NCBI GenBank assembly: GCA_005281725.1
Contig: SSBO01000009.1
Span: 2,239,861-2,303,860, forward strand
Reading direction: 5' to 3'
Origin: Wuchereria bancrofti
Taxonomy: Eukaryota; Nematoda; Chromadorea; Rhabditida; Onchocercidae
DNA: 64,000 bases
Shown: positions 51,066 to 63,900 of the stretch, piece by piece
Numbering within the stretch: position 1 is the first letter of the stretch
Layout of the letters: each line of letters starts with the position of its first letter
Made by a program: the position numbers and the translations under genes
The notes under the pieces: model-generated
Database searches by the model: none
What the model saw: the letters and a program-made list of their open reading frames with translations, nothing else
Told to the model about the DNA's origin: nothing

Positions 51066-53873
51066 GCTATTAGTAATTTTTGATAATGAATATGATATGC
51101 ATAAATTATTCAAATAATCATATAAGCTGATGAATTATTATTAATTATTGACTTATGAATTATTTTGAAATTTTTCTTTCTTCATATTATCAAATTTCAT
51201 ATTTTATTATCAAATTGCATTTGTTTTAAAATGAAATAAAATTGTTTGTGAAAGAGAATGGTAGAAGAAATAAAAATTAGAATAATTCAACGAGGATGTT
51301 AAATTGCACTTAACATTATTTTCAAATGCATAGCAATGTCTAAAAGTTCTTTTATCCAATGAAATCTTTTCTTTCTGCAACCATTAACAAAAGATATTTG
51401 CAATAATATTTTGTTTTCCATTATTTTCATCCTAATCAATAGCTTTATTTTTCGTATTTTAATATTAGCATTAAAATTAATTGAATCTTAGAATAAATAT
51501 TTAATTACATTTCCTCATATGCTTATTTTTTGGTAATTTTATTTCATTATTTTTTATTTTATTTATTTTTTTTTTTTTTTGAAAAAGATATCTTAGAATT
51601 TATATTTGAATATTTTATATAATGCAAAAAAATTTTTTTTTTTTATTGTTCAAACAAGCAATAAAATAATTATTTTATATTTATTTCAAGTCTAAAAACG
51701 AAAACGAAAAGTAAAAGTGCATTGTATAAAATGACCTTTTTACTTTTTCCGCTTTTTTTTTCATTCATATTTTATTAAGCAAAAAAAAAAGAAAGAAAAA
51801 GAGAAAAAAAAAAGTTAACCGGAAGAACTAACATCAATTCATCCATCATTTTTATTTTCTTAATTGCTAGTATTTCATGAAAATAGTAGCAATTATTATT
51901 TTTTTCATACGTATCTGTACGTGTATATGTGTTTGCGTACGTGCGTGTATGTGTATGTGCTCATTTCGTACTCATTAAAAATGTGCTCATTAAAATTTTC
52001 TCGTAAAAAAAATGTCATATCAAATTATTGCAACCAATATAATAGCTTTGTTAAGGAAATTAAAGTCACAAGTAAAATTAAAATTTTTGCTGAAAAAATT
52101 TATTGCTTTTTGTTTGTTTAGTAAATTTATTAAATAAATATTCAAATAAATTTACTGAACATTAGTGCAATTTATTCATTTTAATTGTTTGTTCTTAAAA
52201 AATTAAAATAATTTATTAAAATTACACTCCCCGTTTTTGTTTGCTTTTTCTTTTTACTTTTTGCTTATTTTGAATATTTTACTGAATTGAATTGAATGTT
52301 TCATTGAATGTTTTAAAAGCTAAAATCAGTGGAATTTATAAAGAAAAAGAAGTTGGAAAAAAAAAATGAAAATATATGCATTTTATTTTTATTCTTTTTC
52401 TTCAAAAATTTGCTGAACAAAAATTATTTATTTCCATTAGAAAAAAAAAGAAAAGCAGAAATAACAATAAAATGTAGTATAGTTGATTCATACGAAAAAA
52501 TTTTTATAAAATTGCTTTATTTTTAAATGACGATTTAATCATCAATGATAAATTATTGTTGAAAAAATAAATATGTTATCACTTATATTAGTTATAAAAT
52601 TTTGATCATGAAATAGGAAATAATTGATTAATATTATTAAAGTAAATAAGAAAAAGATGTTAATAAAAAAAAATTAATAATAAAATAAGAATAAACAAGA
52701 ATAATGCGATAAATTATAAATGTAAAAATATTAAAATAAAAGAAAATAGTACGTTAATTTGAAAGAAATAAATGTAAAAATATGCAAATTACTATATAAA
52801 TGTATAAATTAAATAACTAAAATACGTAATGTGTAGGTGAGAATAAATAGATAATATATAATTATAATTAAATTGAATGAAACATATAATTAGGTGACGT
52901 ATATGAACGAATTTAGATAAATAATATTTAATTAAATAAAATGGGAAGAAATGAGAACTTCTCATACATTTTTGCATTATATAATTTATTTAAAAAATAA
53001 TCTTTGATATTTCAAACTAATACTTAAATACTTTCATCTGACATCATGAAAATGCGTTATTTGTTGTATTCTTCCAAAAAAAAAAATGTTAATTTTTTTG
53101 AAATATTTAATTTGAAGTTTTCGATATAATATTTTATTGATTTAAAAAGAAAAAATAAACTTTCAAATTTCATCAAATTTCAGTGTAAACTAGAAGGATA
53201 ACGAAAAGTGAAGGTTTTTTTTTCTTTTTGCTAGTATAAAAAGACAAATTTTAAAACAGAGAAAGAAATGAGAATTTTAAAATTTAAATTTATTTGAGCT
53301 AATTTCTTCCTAGATTATTTGATAAATTATCATTTATACATTTTTATTTGTAATTTGATAAGATTAATTGATAACATTATTGTTGCTACTACAATATTAT
53401 ACTATAATTATTATTATTATAAATTATTATTAGCATAAAAATTTCACTAAAATATGAAAAAAGAAAAAAAAAAGAATGTGTTGAGCAATATCATTAATTG
53501 ATGTTCAAATTTTCAAAAATAATAACAAAATTGCTGAAATATTAGCAACAATAATTGCGAGCAAAAAAAAAAAGAAAATAAATTTTGAATTTAAAATTTA
53601 AACAAAAATTTGATATGAATAGAAAATTTTTTTTTTTTATAGCTGAACAGCAGATATTATCTCTTTATCATCCTGTTTTTATCACTAAAAATAACATTTC
53701 ATTTCCTCTTCAATCTTTAATTCCCTTCGTTTTCTTTTTCTTTCTCTTTTCTTCCTATTTATCAGTCTTTCCTCAATTTTTCCACAGATTAAACGATCTA
53801 TCTTTTTTGTCAGCAAGCATTTGTTATGTTAAAGTTAAAATTTGTTTTTTCTTTTCCCATTTCATTTTCACTA

Positions 53874-54099
53874 AATAACTGTAACATTTAAAGTTAAAAA
53901 ATTTTTTTCAATTTTTATATTTTATTAATTCAATGATTGATTAAATTTAAATTTAAATAGCTGTAACACTTAAAGTTGAAAGTTTTCTATATTTTATTAA
54001 TTCAATTATTAATCAAATTTAAATTTAAATAACTGTAACATTTAAAGTTGAAAAATTTTTTTCAATTTTTATATTTTATTAATTCAATGATTTATTAGA
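53874..54099. repeat. Tandem repeat, 3 copies of ~71-82 bp
   Basis: Three consecutive copies, each with AACTGTAACATTTAAAGTT near its start and TATATTTTATTAATTCAAT near its end; copy 2 has lost about 11 bases. Located about 870 bases before the F-box gene. Confidence 0.85.
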
Positions 54100-54951
54100 T
54101 ATATCGATTTTAACTAAATTTTGCTAATGCATTTAATTCTGTTAATTTATATACTATTCTTTTTCTTTTTGATTCCTTTTGGCATTTTTTTTTGCTGAAA
54201 TTTAAAATTATTACATTTTTATTCTTTTAAATGGCTAATGTAATAGCAGGCATAATAATTGCAACGAAATTAGAAAAATGCATTTAATTTCATCAATTTT
54301 AATAATGTTCCTTTTTTTGTACCCAATCTTTCTTCTTTTTTTTTTTGATTTAAAATTATTTCATTTTGATTTTGTTAAATGCAACATTCATAGAAGCATT
54401 TTATGACTATAAATAAGCACTTACAATTTAATTTTTTTTAAAAAATAAATTTCTATCCATTTAAAATTGATAATAGCAGTTTTTAATCAAATATTCAATT
54501 ATTATTATAAATTAAAATATCCTATAATAACTATTGGTTACATTTTTAAAAATAAATAAAATCAAATAATTGTTTATTTTTTCTTTTTTTTTTTCATTTC
54601 CTAGAATTCATTTTGTGATCTGTTTGCTCTTCTTGTATATTACAAATTATTTTAATAATTACAATTAATGAGGAAAGGAAAAAAAATTAATTTTTAATTT
54701 TTATTTTTGTCATTCGCTTTTTTTTTTTTCAAATAAACTTTAAGACAACTTTTGCCTCATTTATCTCTTTCCTTCTCTTCCGTGTTCTTTGTTCCTCTCT
54801 CTCTCATTTCCCTCTTTTTTCTCTTTGTTTCTTGCTTTAAAAATGATTTCTCTAACAATTTTGCTTATTTTAAACAAAATTTTATTATATAGCAAATTGT
54901 AAATTCAAAAGAAAAGAAAAAAAGAAATACTTTATTTGAATTTATTTGAAT

Positions 54952-54966
54952 TTTTTTTTCTTGCAG
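54952..54966 (+). promoter_or_regulatory. Acceptor directly abutting the F-box gene start
   Basis: TTTTTTTTCTTGCAG ends immediately before ATG 54967. With no upstream exon visible this is best read as a spliced-leader acceptor, and it decides the start against an upstream in-frame ATG at 54946. Confidence 0.6.
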
Positions 54967-57525
54967 ATGCCATCATTGAAAGAATTTTTTGAGAACAATG
55001 TTCATCGGTTGCAACGACGAATTGGTGGTGAAACATTAATTTTATCATTAAAAAAGAAAAAATCATCGTCAGTTTATTCCGGAAATTGTTATCAATTTAC
55101 GGATGAAATATGGTACATTTTTTTTTTTATTTTATCATTTATTATCAGTGCAATAATATACTGTGGAAAATATAAGTTATTTATTGATTAAATTAACAAA
55201 TTGCTTTTTTTGCTCTCTTTTTTTTGCATGAAAATAATCGTTATTTATTATTTAATTATTATTATCATTATCATTAGAAATGACATTCCCATTATTGTTA
55301 TCATAATTATAATCATTATTATTATCATCGTCATTACCATCATATTTATCACTATACTAATTATTATCATTAATTATTATTGGTATTGTATTAGCATTAA
55401 CAACTATTATTTTTGATTATTATTTAATTAATATTATCATTATTACTATTATTGTAAATAATTTAAAAATATAAAATATTAATTTAATTTCTTTTTTTTT
55501 TGTTTTCTTAATAAAAGTAAATTGTTTTTTCCTTTTTTTTTTTAAAGGAATGCTATATTTACTCAATGTTCACCATTCGATTTATACTTATGGCGTCGTG
55601 TAAACAAAAATTTTAAACGTTTAATTGATAGCCGTTTTAACAATATCCTTTATTTATATGCTGATCGAAGGAATATTGCTTCAATGTTAGGCCAAGAAAG
55701 TATTAATGACGGTTAGAATTTGTTGTATTTGAAACGAAAACAAATTTTAATTTAATCAAATTTTAACCTATTATCAATTGAATTATTTATAAGAATTTTA
55801 GAAATGATAAAAAGAATATATCAATTTTTTTGTCATAACTGTTTTATATCAATAACGAAATAATTACAGTGCTTGCAAGAATGAACAAAATTTAAAACAA
55901 AATAAAATAAACGAATAAAAATTAAACTTATTTAGGGATTTCGATTCTAAATTTTTGATTTATCAAATTTTCTCAACTGTACTTTTTCTTTTATTCTACT
56001 TATTTATTACATTTTCCAATAATTATTCATAAACAATAGAAGAATTGATTGCTTTTTATCCTTTTTTAAATTAACTTTTCTCATCAAATAAATTAATTGA
56101 ATTAAACTTGTTTAAGTATTTTTTCATTATCATTAAAAAACTTTTTTATTTTGCTAATTTTTAAATAAATTAGAAATTTATTTAGGTAATTTTTATCGAC
56201 ATCATAGTGCGCAAATATTGCTAAGCTTAGACAATCATAGCGCTATGTTTATTGTCCATGAAAGATGGACACCAAAAGATATCAGTAAATTATTTCAAGC
56301 AATTCAACTATTAGCACCATCGATACGAAATGTTTCGGTAAATATATCAAAATTAATTTTATTTTATAATGAAATTATTGTTTACAACTAATATTTATTA
56401 TCGTTACTGTTATTATTATTAATTATTATTATTGTGATTATAATTATTATTATTAATCAGCTTGATATGGGAATTGTTGAATTGATCACAGCTGGCTTAT
56501 CAAGCATGGATTTTAATCGATGGCACACTTTTCAATGTTATTTGAAAACGTTAGATGGACAAGCTGCTGAAGATTCCGTACATATACAATGTATACCATC
56601 TACCTGTCAAAAGACATTTTTTCCAAATGTCACTGAGGTTACAGTTCATTAATTAATTTAGTAATTAATTCATTTATTTACAATCTAATATAATTATATT
56701 CAATTTCGACTTCAATAATTCTTTATTATTATTATTATTTTATTGTTTATTATTACTGTTACTATTACTATTATTATGATAATCACAATATTTTTAAAAA
56801 ATTATTATTATTACGATAATAATATAAGCTTACATGGGAATAAAACCTAGTTTTCTTTTTTTATTTTTCATTTTTTTTTTTTTTTGATTTTTCATTTCTA
56901 TCTTTATATGCGTGTTTAAAATCTTGTTTATATTGGAAAAAAGATTTTTTTTTTTATTCGAAAAATTGAATTCTTTTTTACTTAAGTATTAAATGTTGAA
57001 AATATTATGATTAAATTAATTCTTAAACCAAAAAACATTTTTTTTTGTTTCTTCTTTTAAAATAAAAAAATGTCATATTAATTAATTTTTCAATATTTGA
57101 AAATAGTTTTTAATTAAAAAAATCGAAGCAATCAATCAATTAATACTTCAATATTAATCAATTAATTTTATTTTTGATTAATTTTACATCTTTTTTCTTT
57201 CATAACAAAATTTTTTCAGCAAATGAAAAAAGAAAAAACAAGAAAAAGACATTTTCAGTTTACGGTTCAAATTGGTGAGCGTGACTATTCGGCATTAACA
57301 CGTTTGATGGATTATTCGGTTGATGCTCAAACGCTTTTTTCGCTTGATAAAATTGAACTCTTTCGTGTACATTTCATTTCTACCATTGAAACACAATTAC
57401 GTGGTTCGTGTTTTACGCAAGAAGAACGATTTTCTAGGAAGCGAACATCGAAACATTTGCAAAATTTCAAAAAATGGATTGGTACAGCTAATTTAGGCGA
57501 ACGATACTGTCAACAATACTCATAA
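54967..57525 (+). CDS. F-box-like protein, nematode type (5 exons)
   Basis: Exons: 54967-55112, 55548-55711, 56186-56337, 56461-56637, 57220-57525; 314 aa, phases consistent. Residues about 49-85 (WNAIFTQCSPFDLYLWRRV, then NKNFKRLIDSRF) have the F-box pattern of a hydrophobic start, an arginine-valine-N-K turn and a final hydrophobic helix; F-box proteins link substrates to Skp1-Cullin1 ubiquitin ligases. The remaining ~220 residues show no repeat (no LRR, WD40 or Kelch) and no membrane segment; they contain alternating beta-like stretches, as in the substrate-binding parts of the many nematode F-box proteins. Assignment to F-box rests on this pattern alone and is moderate; the gene itself is well supported by splice sites and codon structure. 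The end (RYCQQYS) overlaps the first unit of a 31-bp tandem repeat. AATAAA at 58481-58486 is the nearest clear polyadenylation motif but is far. Confidence 0.75.
55245..55445. repeat. TTA/TCA trinucleotide tract in intron 1 of the F-box gene
   Basis: Mostly ATT and ATC triplets. A frame through it encodes isoleucine runs; not coding. Confidence 0.8.
56395..56458. repeat. TTA trinucleotide tract before exon 4 of the F-box gene
   Basis: ATT-rich tract that runs right into the exon 4 acceptor (AATCAG ending 56460), so the tract may serve as its pyrimidine/U-rich signal. Confidence 0.8.
56725..56825. repeat. TTA trinucleotide tract in intron 4 of the F-box gene
   Basis: ATT/ACT triplets followed by a reverse-oriented TAATAA piece. 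Confidence 0.7.
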
Positions 57526-57620
57526 TTACTGATAAAATTATCAATAATACTCATAACTACTGATAAAATTATCAGCAATACTCATAATTACTCATAAAAT
57601 TATCAACAATACTCATAAAT
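57517..57620. repeat. 31-bp tandem repeat, 3.3 copies, overlapping the F-box stop codon
   Basis: Copies at 57517-57547, 57548-57578 and 57579-57609 plus a partial one, all beginning TACTCATAA and containing AAAATTATCA. The TAA of the first copy is the F-box gene's stop. Confidence 0.9.
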
Positions 57621-60378
57621 ATACCTTTTTTTCTAAAAAAAAAAAGAAGAAATTGAAAAAAGAAAAGAAAATTATTTTCTTTTCTTTTATCATTTTTTAT
57701 ATCTTTATTAACTAATAACCTACAGCAACTTATTTATTTTTTTTTTCATTTTTCTTTTTTGGAATTTTCATTAAAAATTTAAATTACACCATTTTCTGTA
57801 TTAATTTAAATGAAATTACTTCTTGGAAATTGTAATTTGTTTCAATATAAAATGTAGTTTTTAATGTAAAATTTTCATTTTTTGAATGTAATAATTTCTT
57901 GAATTTTTTTTCTTTTTTAAACGAATTATAAATTTTTTTTCCTGAAAAAGCAGTTTTGAAATTCAATTTAAAATAATGCAAGTGATTTATAGGGGAATTT
58001 AAAAGAATTTCACATTAACTTTTTAATTATAAATGTATTTGAAATTACCGCTATGTATAACAAATGGATGTAATGATTAAATGAATGCATATTTTCAACC
58101 TTATCGATATTTTTAAATTAAACTATCTATTATCAATTCTGTACAATTTTCAGTAACTGTTAATTTGAATTTTTTTCTTCTTTATTTAAATTTAATTTCG
58201 AATTATTGTAATTGGTTATTTATGTTTTATTTTTCCATCTCATATTCTTGAATAGTCTTTTGATAAAAAATATTTTCGAACAATTTTCTGACAAAGAAAG
58301 GAAGAAAAAATGAATGCAATAATACTCAAACAAATAATTATTATTACAACTTTTACCGAAGAAAAGACAACAAAGAGCCTCAAAACACTTTTTTATTAAT
58401 TTTTTAATTTAAATATTACTCATTTTACTTACGAGTATTTTTTATTATTAATAAATTGAATCGGTGTAAGATTTGAAACAAATAAAGTCAAAACAAAAAA
58501 AAAATGTAATAATAATAGTATATATGAAATAAAGATAAGTTTTGTAAATTAGTAATTAATTATGTGTAAAAAGATTTAAACAAACAAAATAATTCAGCCG
58601 TACAAACTAAAAATACAATAAAATTGAATGAAAGTAAAGCATCTTTTCTGTTTATGTTTTTTTCTTTTTTTTTTGTTTTCTCTTAAAAATGAATGAAATA
58701 ACTTTGTCACAAAAATGTTTTATTATGAGCATAAAATTGAAATAACCTTCTAATTTTTTTTTTTTGCAAATTTTTAAAGTTTTATTTACTGACCTAAGCA
58801 AATCATAGATGTTTAAATTTTATTATCTCATTAATTACTCATTCATTAAGGCTAATTAACCACTTTAACAACAATATTTTCTCCTTGTAAACACAATAAA
58901 AAGCGAATAAATTTCAATGAAAATTTGCTCTGCAATATTGTAAAACAATTTCTACAAAAAAAGAAATAAAAAAATTAAAATTAATTAAAACTGTCAATCA
59001 AAAATGATAACGAAATCATTATAATTGATAATTTCAATCAGCATATGATTTCGTAAAAAATAAAACTCAAAAGTTTTCATTAAATCATTAATTTATGCGT
59101 AAGTAGAAATTATAAGATAAATAAATTAGCGTTTATAAGTAAATATGAATGAGTTTACAATTTTTTCTAGAATAAAATAAAATTTTACCAATCGTTTTAA
59201 ACATCAAAATTATGTAAAAATAAAGTAAAAAATATGTTACAGATATATACCGCTTTACTAATAAAATTAAAAAATCAAAATTCCATAAATAAAAATTAAC
59301 AATTATGCAATTAATTTTCTAAAATGTAATTAGTATCAATTCAGTTTGCGCATTTTACACTGACATTACTTAGGTACCAATAAATTATAAAACTTTTAAA
59401 GCTCAAATTTTGTGAATTTAAAATTGATTGCTTAAAAATTTTTAAATTTCTATCATCAAATAATTGCCATCTTTCTTTTTTGTTTGCGCAAAAGTTTGGT
59501 CTTAATTAGAATGCGCTTAGCATTCAAGACCTTTTGTGTGACAACAAAAACATTTAGTTGAACAAAAACTCAAATTATTTATCGAGTTATTTACAATGAT
59601 AACAGTGCAAATCATAGAAATTCAAAATGAAGTGAAAATAAAAAACTGAAATTGAAAACAAAAAAGTAAAAAAAAATTAAATGAGAAATAAATCTTTGAT
59701 TAAAAAATTCTAAAAGGTTAAAAATTCTAAAAGATAGACCAAAAGTATAATAATGACGGAGTAGAAGCATTACAACTGAAATAGCACGAAGAAAATTTTC
59801 ACAAATTCATTAATTTAACTTTTGAAGCTTTTCTGATATTTGACCTTTCAAAGGTAAGCTGAATTTCGAATATTTTCATTACAATAAATTAAAATTTAAT
59901 GATAATATAGAAGAGAAACACTAATCGGTAAAAAATAATAATCCAGTGTAATTTCGCTTCTTCTCCAAATAAAATTTAATAAAATCTCAGGAATAATGTT
60001 CTAGTTAGTTGAAATTATTCAAATCAAAGAAAGTTCGACTTTTTCTTGCATTTCTTTTTTTTGTATAATATTTTACACAAATTTTATTAAATTTAACCGA
60101 AAAATTAAGCAAAATCAGATGAAATCGAAGAAAAAGGTAAATAATTTGAGATTAGTTTTAACATTTTAATCATAAACAGTAAATTAAAAGAAACTGAAAG
60201 GAAAGATAGTGAAGAAAGAAAAAATCCTAATCGATCTTAATTCAAACTGTCTTTTAATCTCGGCGGTATTGGTGAATTTATGACAAATCCGCTTATAAAA
60301 ATTATGATATTAGAAATGATTTCTTTGCATAATAATAAGAAAACATAAATATATTGGCGACTACAATTTCATAGTCAA
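57621..60378. other. AT-rich spacer between the F-box gene and the satellite
   Basis: No gene recognised. AATAAA at 58481-58486. Short open frames on both strands are low-complexity. Confidence 0.5.
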
Positions 60379-60411
60379 TCTACCCTAAATTATTTTCCAT
60401 ATTATACGTGT

Positions 60412-60641
60412 ATTACTCTAAATTACTCCCCATATTACACGTGTATTAGTCTAAATTACTCTCCATATTATACGTGTATTACTCTAAATTACTCCCCATA
60501 TTACACGTGTATTAGTCTAAATTACTCTCCATATTATACGTGTATTACTCTAAATTACTCCCCATATTACACGTGTATTAGTCTAAATTACTCTCCATAT
60601 TATACGTGTATTACTCTAAATTACTCCCCATATTACACGTG
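60412..60641. repeat. 66-bp higher-order (dimeric) repeat at the array start
   Basis: Units alternate strictly between type 1 (ATTACTCTAA, CCCC, TTACACGTGT) and type 2 (ATTAGTCTAA, CTCC, TTATACGTGT) for over three dimers, with no other differences seen. Confidence 0.85.
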
Positions 60642-60704
60642 TATTACTCTAAATTACTCCCCATATTACACGTGTATTACTCTAAATTACTCTCCATATT
60701 ACAC

Positions 60705-60955
60705 GTGTTCATACCTATTAACGTTTCTAAATTACTCCCATACTGTTACTTATTATCCCTTACATGTATCTTAATTACTCCCTTAAGTGATTACTCTAAA
60801 TTCTCCATATTACACGTGTATTATTATTTCCCAATACAGTATTACTCTAATTCTCCCATATTACACGTGTATTACTCTAAATTACTCCCCATTTTACCTA
60901 ATTACTCCATACACGTGATTCCTAATTACTCCATACAGTATTACTCTCTCCCCAT
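60705..60955. other. Indel-scrambled block in the satellite
   Basis: Units here have lost single bases or short words at many places (ATACAGTATT, CTAATTCTCC, CCATTTTACC), while units on both sides are nearly perfect. This looks like uncorrected long-read error in a poorly covered stretch rather than evolution. Confidence 0.6.
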
Positions 60956-63900
60956 ATTACACGTGTATTACTCTAAATTACTCTCCATATTACACGTGTA
61001 TTACTCTAAATTACTCCCCATATTACACATGTATTACTCTAAATTACTCTCCATATTACACGTGTATTACTCTAAATTACTCCCCATATTACACGTGTAT
61101 TACTCTAAATTACTCTCCATATTACACGTGTATTACTCTAAATTACTCCCCATATTACACGTGTATTACTCTAAATTACTCCATATTACACGTGTATTAC
61201 TCTAAATTACTCCCCATATTACACGTGTATTACTCTAAATTACTCTCCATATTACACGTGTATTACTCTAAATTACTCCCCATATTACACATGTATTACT
61301 CCAAATTACTCCCCATATTACACGTGTATTACTCTAAATTACTCTCCATATTACACGTGTATTACTCTAAATTACTCCCCATATTACACATGTATTACTC
61401 TAAATTACTCTCCATATTACACGTGTATTACTCTAAATTACTCTCCATATTACACGTGTATTACTCTAAATTACTCCCATATTACACGTGTATTACTCTA
61501 AATTACTCTCCATATTACACGTGTATTACTCTAAATTACTCCCCATATTACACATGTATTACTCTAAATTACTCCCCATATTACACGTGTATTACTCTAA
61601 ATTACTCTCCATATTACACGTGTATTACTCTAAATTACTCCCCATATTACACGTGTATTACTCTAAATTACTCTCCATATTACACGTGTATTACTCTAAA
61701 TTACTCCTCATATTACACGTGTATTACTCTAAATTACTCTCCATATTACACGTGTATTACTCTAAATTACTCTCCATATTACACGTGTATTACTCTAAAT
61801 TACTCCTCATATTACACGTGTATTACTCTAAATTACTCTCCATATTACACATGTATTACTCTAAATTACTCCCCATATTACACGTGTATTACTCTAAATT
61901 ACTCTCCATATTACACGTGTATTACTCTAAATTACTCCCCATATTACACGTGTATTACTCTAAATTACTCCCCATATTACACGTGTATTACTCTAAATTA
62001 CTCTCCATATTACACATGTATTACTCTAAATTACTCTCCATATTACACGTGTATTACTCTAAATTACTCCCATATTACACGTGTATTACTCTAAATTACT
62101 CTCCATATTACACGTGTATTACTCTAAATTACTCTCCATATTACACGTGTATTACTCTAAATTACTCCCCATATTACACGTGTATTACTCTAAATTACTC
62201 TCCATATTACACGTGTATTACTCTAAATTACTCCTCATATTACACGTGTATTACTCTAAATTACTCTCCATATTACACGTGTATTACTCTAAATTACTCT
62301 CCATATTACACGTGTATTACTCTAAATTACTCTCATATTACACGTGTATTACTCTAAATTACTCTCCATATTACACGTGTATTACTCTAAATTACTCCCC
62401 ATATTACACGTGTATTACTCTAAATTACTCTCCATATTACACGTGTATTACTCTAAATTACTCCCATATTACACGTGTATTACTCTAAATTACTCTCCAT
62501 ATTACACGTGTATTACTCTAAATTACTCCCCATATTACACATGTATTACTCTAAATTACTCTCCATATTACACGTGTATTACTCTAAATTACTCTCCATA
62601 TTACACGTGTATTACTCTAAATTACTCTCCATATTACACGTGTATTACTCTAAATTACTCTCCATATTACACGTGTATTACTCTAAATTACTCCCATATT
62701 ACACGTGTATTACTCTAAATTACTCTCCATATTACACGTGTATTACTCTAAATTACTCCCATATTACACGTGTATTACTCTAAATTACTCTCCATATTAC
62801 ACGTGTATTACTCTAAATTACTCCCCATATTACACATGTATTACTCTAAATTACTCCCCATATTACACGTGTATTACTCTAAATTACTCTCCATATTACA
62901 CGTGTATTACTCTAAATTACTCCCCATATTACACGTGTATTAGTCTAAATTACTCTCCATATTACACGTGTATTACTCTAAATTACTCCTCATATTACAC
63001 GTGTATTACTCTAAATTACTCTCCATATTACACGTGTATTACTCTAAATTACTCCCCATATTACACGTGTATTACTCTAAATTACTCTCCATATTACACG
63101 TGTATTACTCTAAATTACTCCCCATATTACACGTGTATTACTCTAAATTACTCTCCATATTACACGTGTATTACTCTAAATTACTCTCCATATTACACGT
63201 GTATTACTCTAAATTACTCTCCATATTACACGTGTATTACTCTAAATTACTCTCCATATTACACGTGTATTAGTCTAAATTACTCTCCATATTACACGTG
63301 TATTACTCTAAATTACTCCCCATATTACACGTGTATTACTCTAAATTACTCTCCATATTACACGTGTATTACTCTAAATTACTCTCCATATTACACGTGT
63401 ATTAGTCTAAATTACTCTCCATATTACACGTGTATTACTCTAAATTACTCTCCATATTACACGTGTATTAGTCTAAATTACTCCCCATATTACACGTGTA
63501 TTACTCTAAATTACTCTCCATATTACACGTGTATTAGTCTAAATTACTCTCCATATTACACGTGTATTACTCTAAATTACTCTCCATATTACACGTGTAT
63601 TACTCTAAATTACTCCCCATATTACACGTGTATTACTCTAAATTACTCTCCATATTACACGTGTATTACTCTAAATTACTCCCCATATTACACGTGTATT
63701 ACTCTAAATTACTCTCCATATTACACGTGTATTACTCTAAATTACTCTCCATATTACACGTGTATTACTCTAAATTACTCTCCATATTACACGTGTATTA
63801 CTCTAAATTACTCTCCATATTACACGTGTATTACTCTAAATTACTCCCCATATTACACGTGTATTACTCTAAATTACTCTCCATATTACACGTGTATTAC

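Larger units (their letters stand above)
37376..54951. other. Long gene-poor, extremely AT-rich region
   Basis: About 17.5 kb with no exon I can support on either strand. It holds homopolymer runs, simple repeats, a hairpin (42826-42861) and an assembly duplication (46334-46785), which have their own entries. Because the phosphatase N-terminus is missing and transcription there would run leftward, part of this may be a long first intron or promoter of that gene; the rest would be the promoter side of the F-box gene. Confidence 0.5.
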
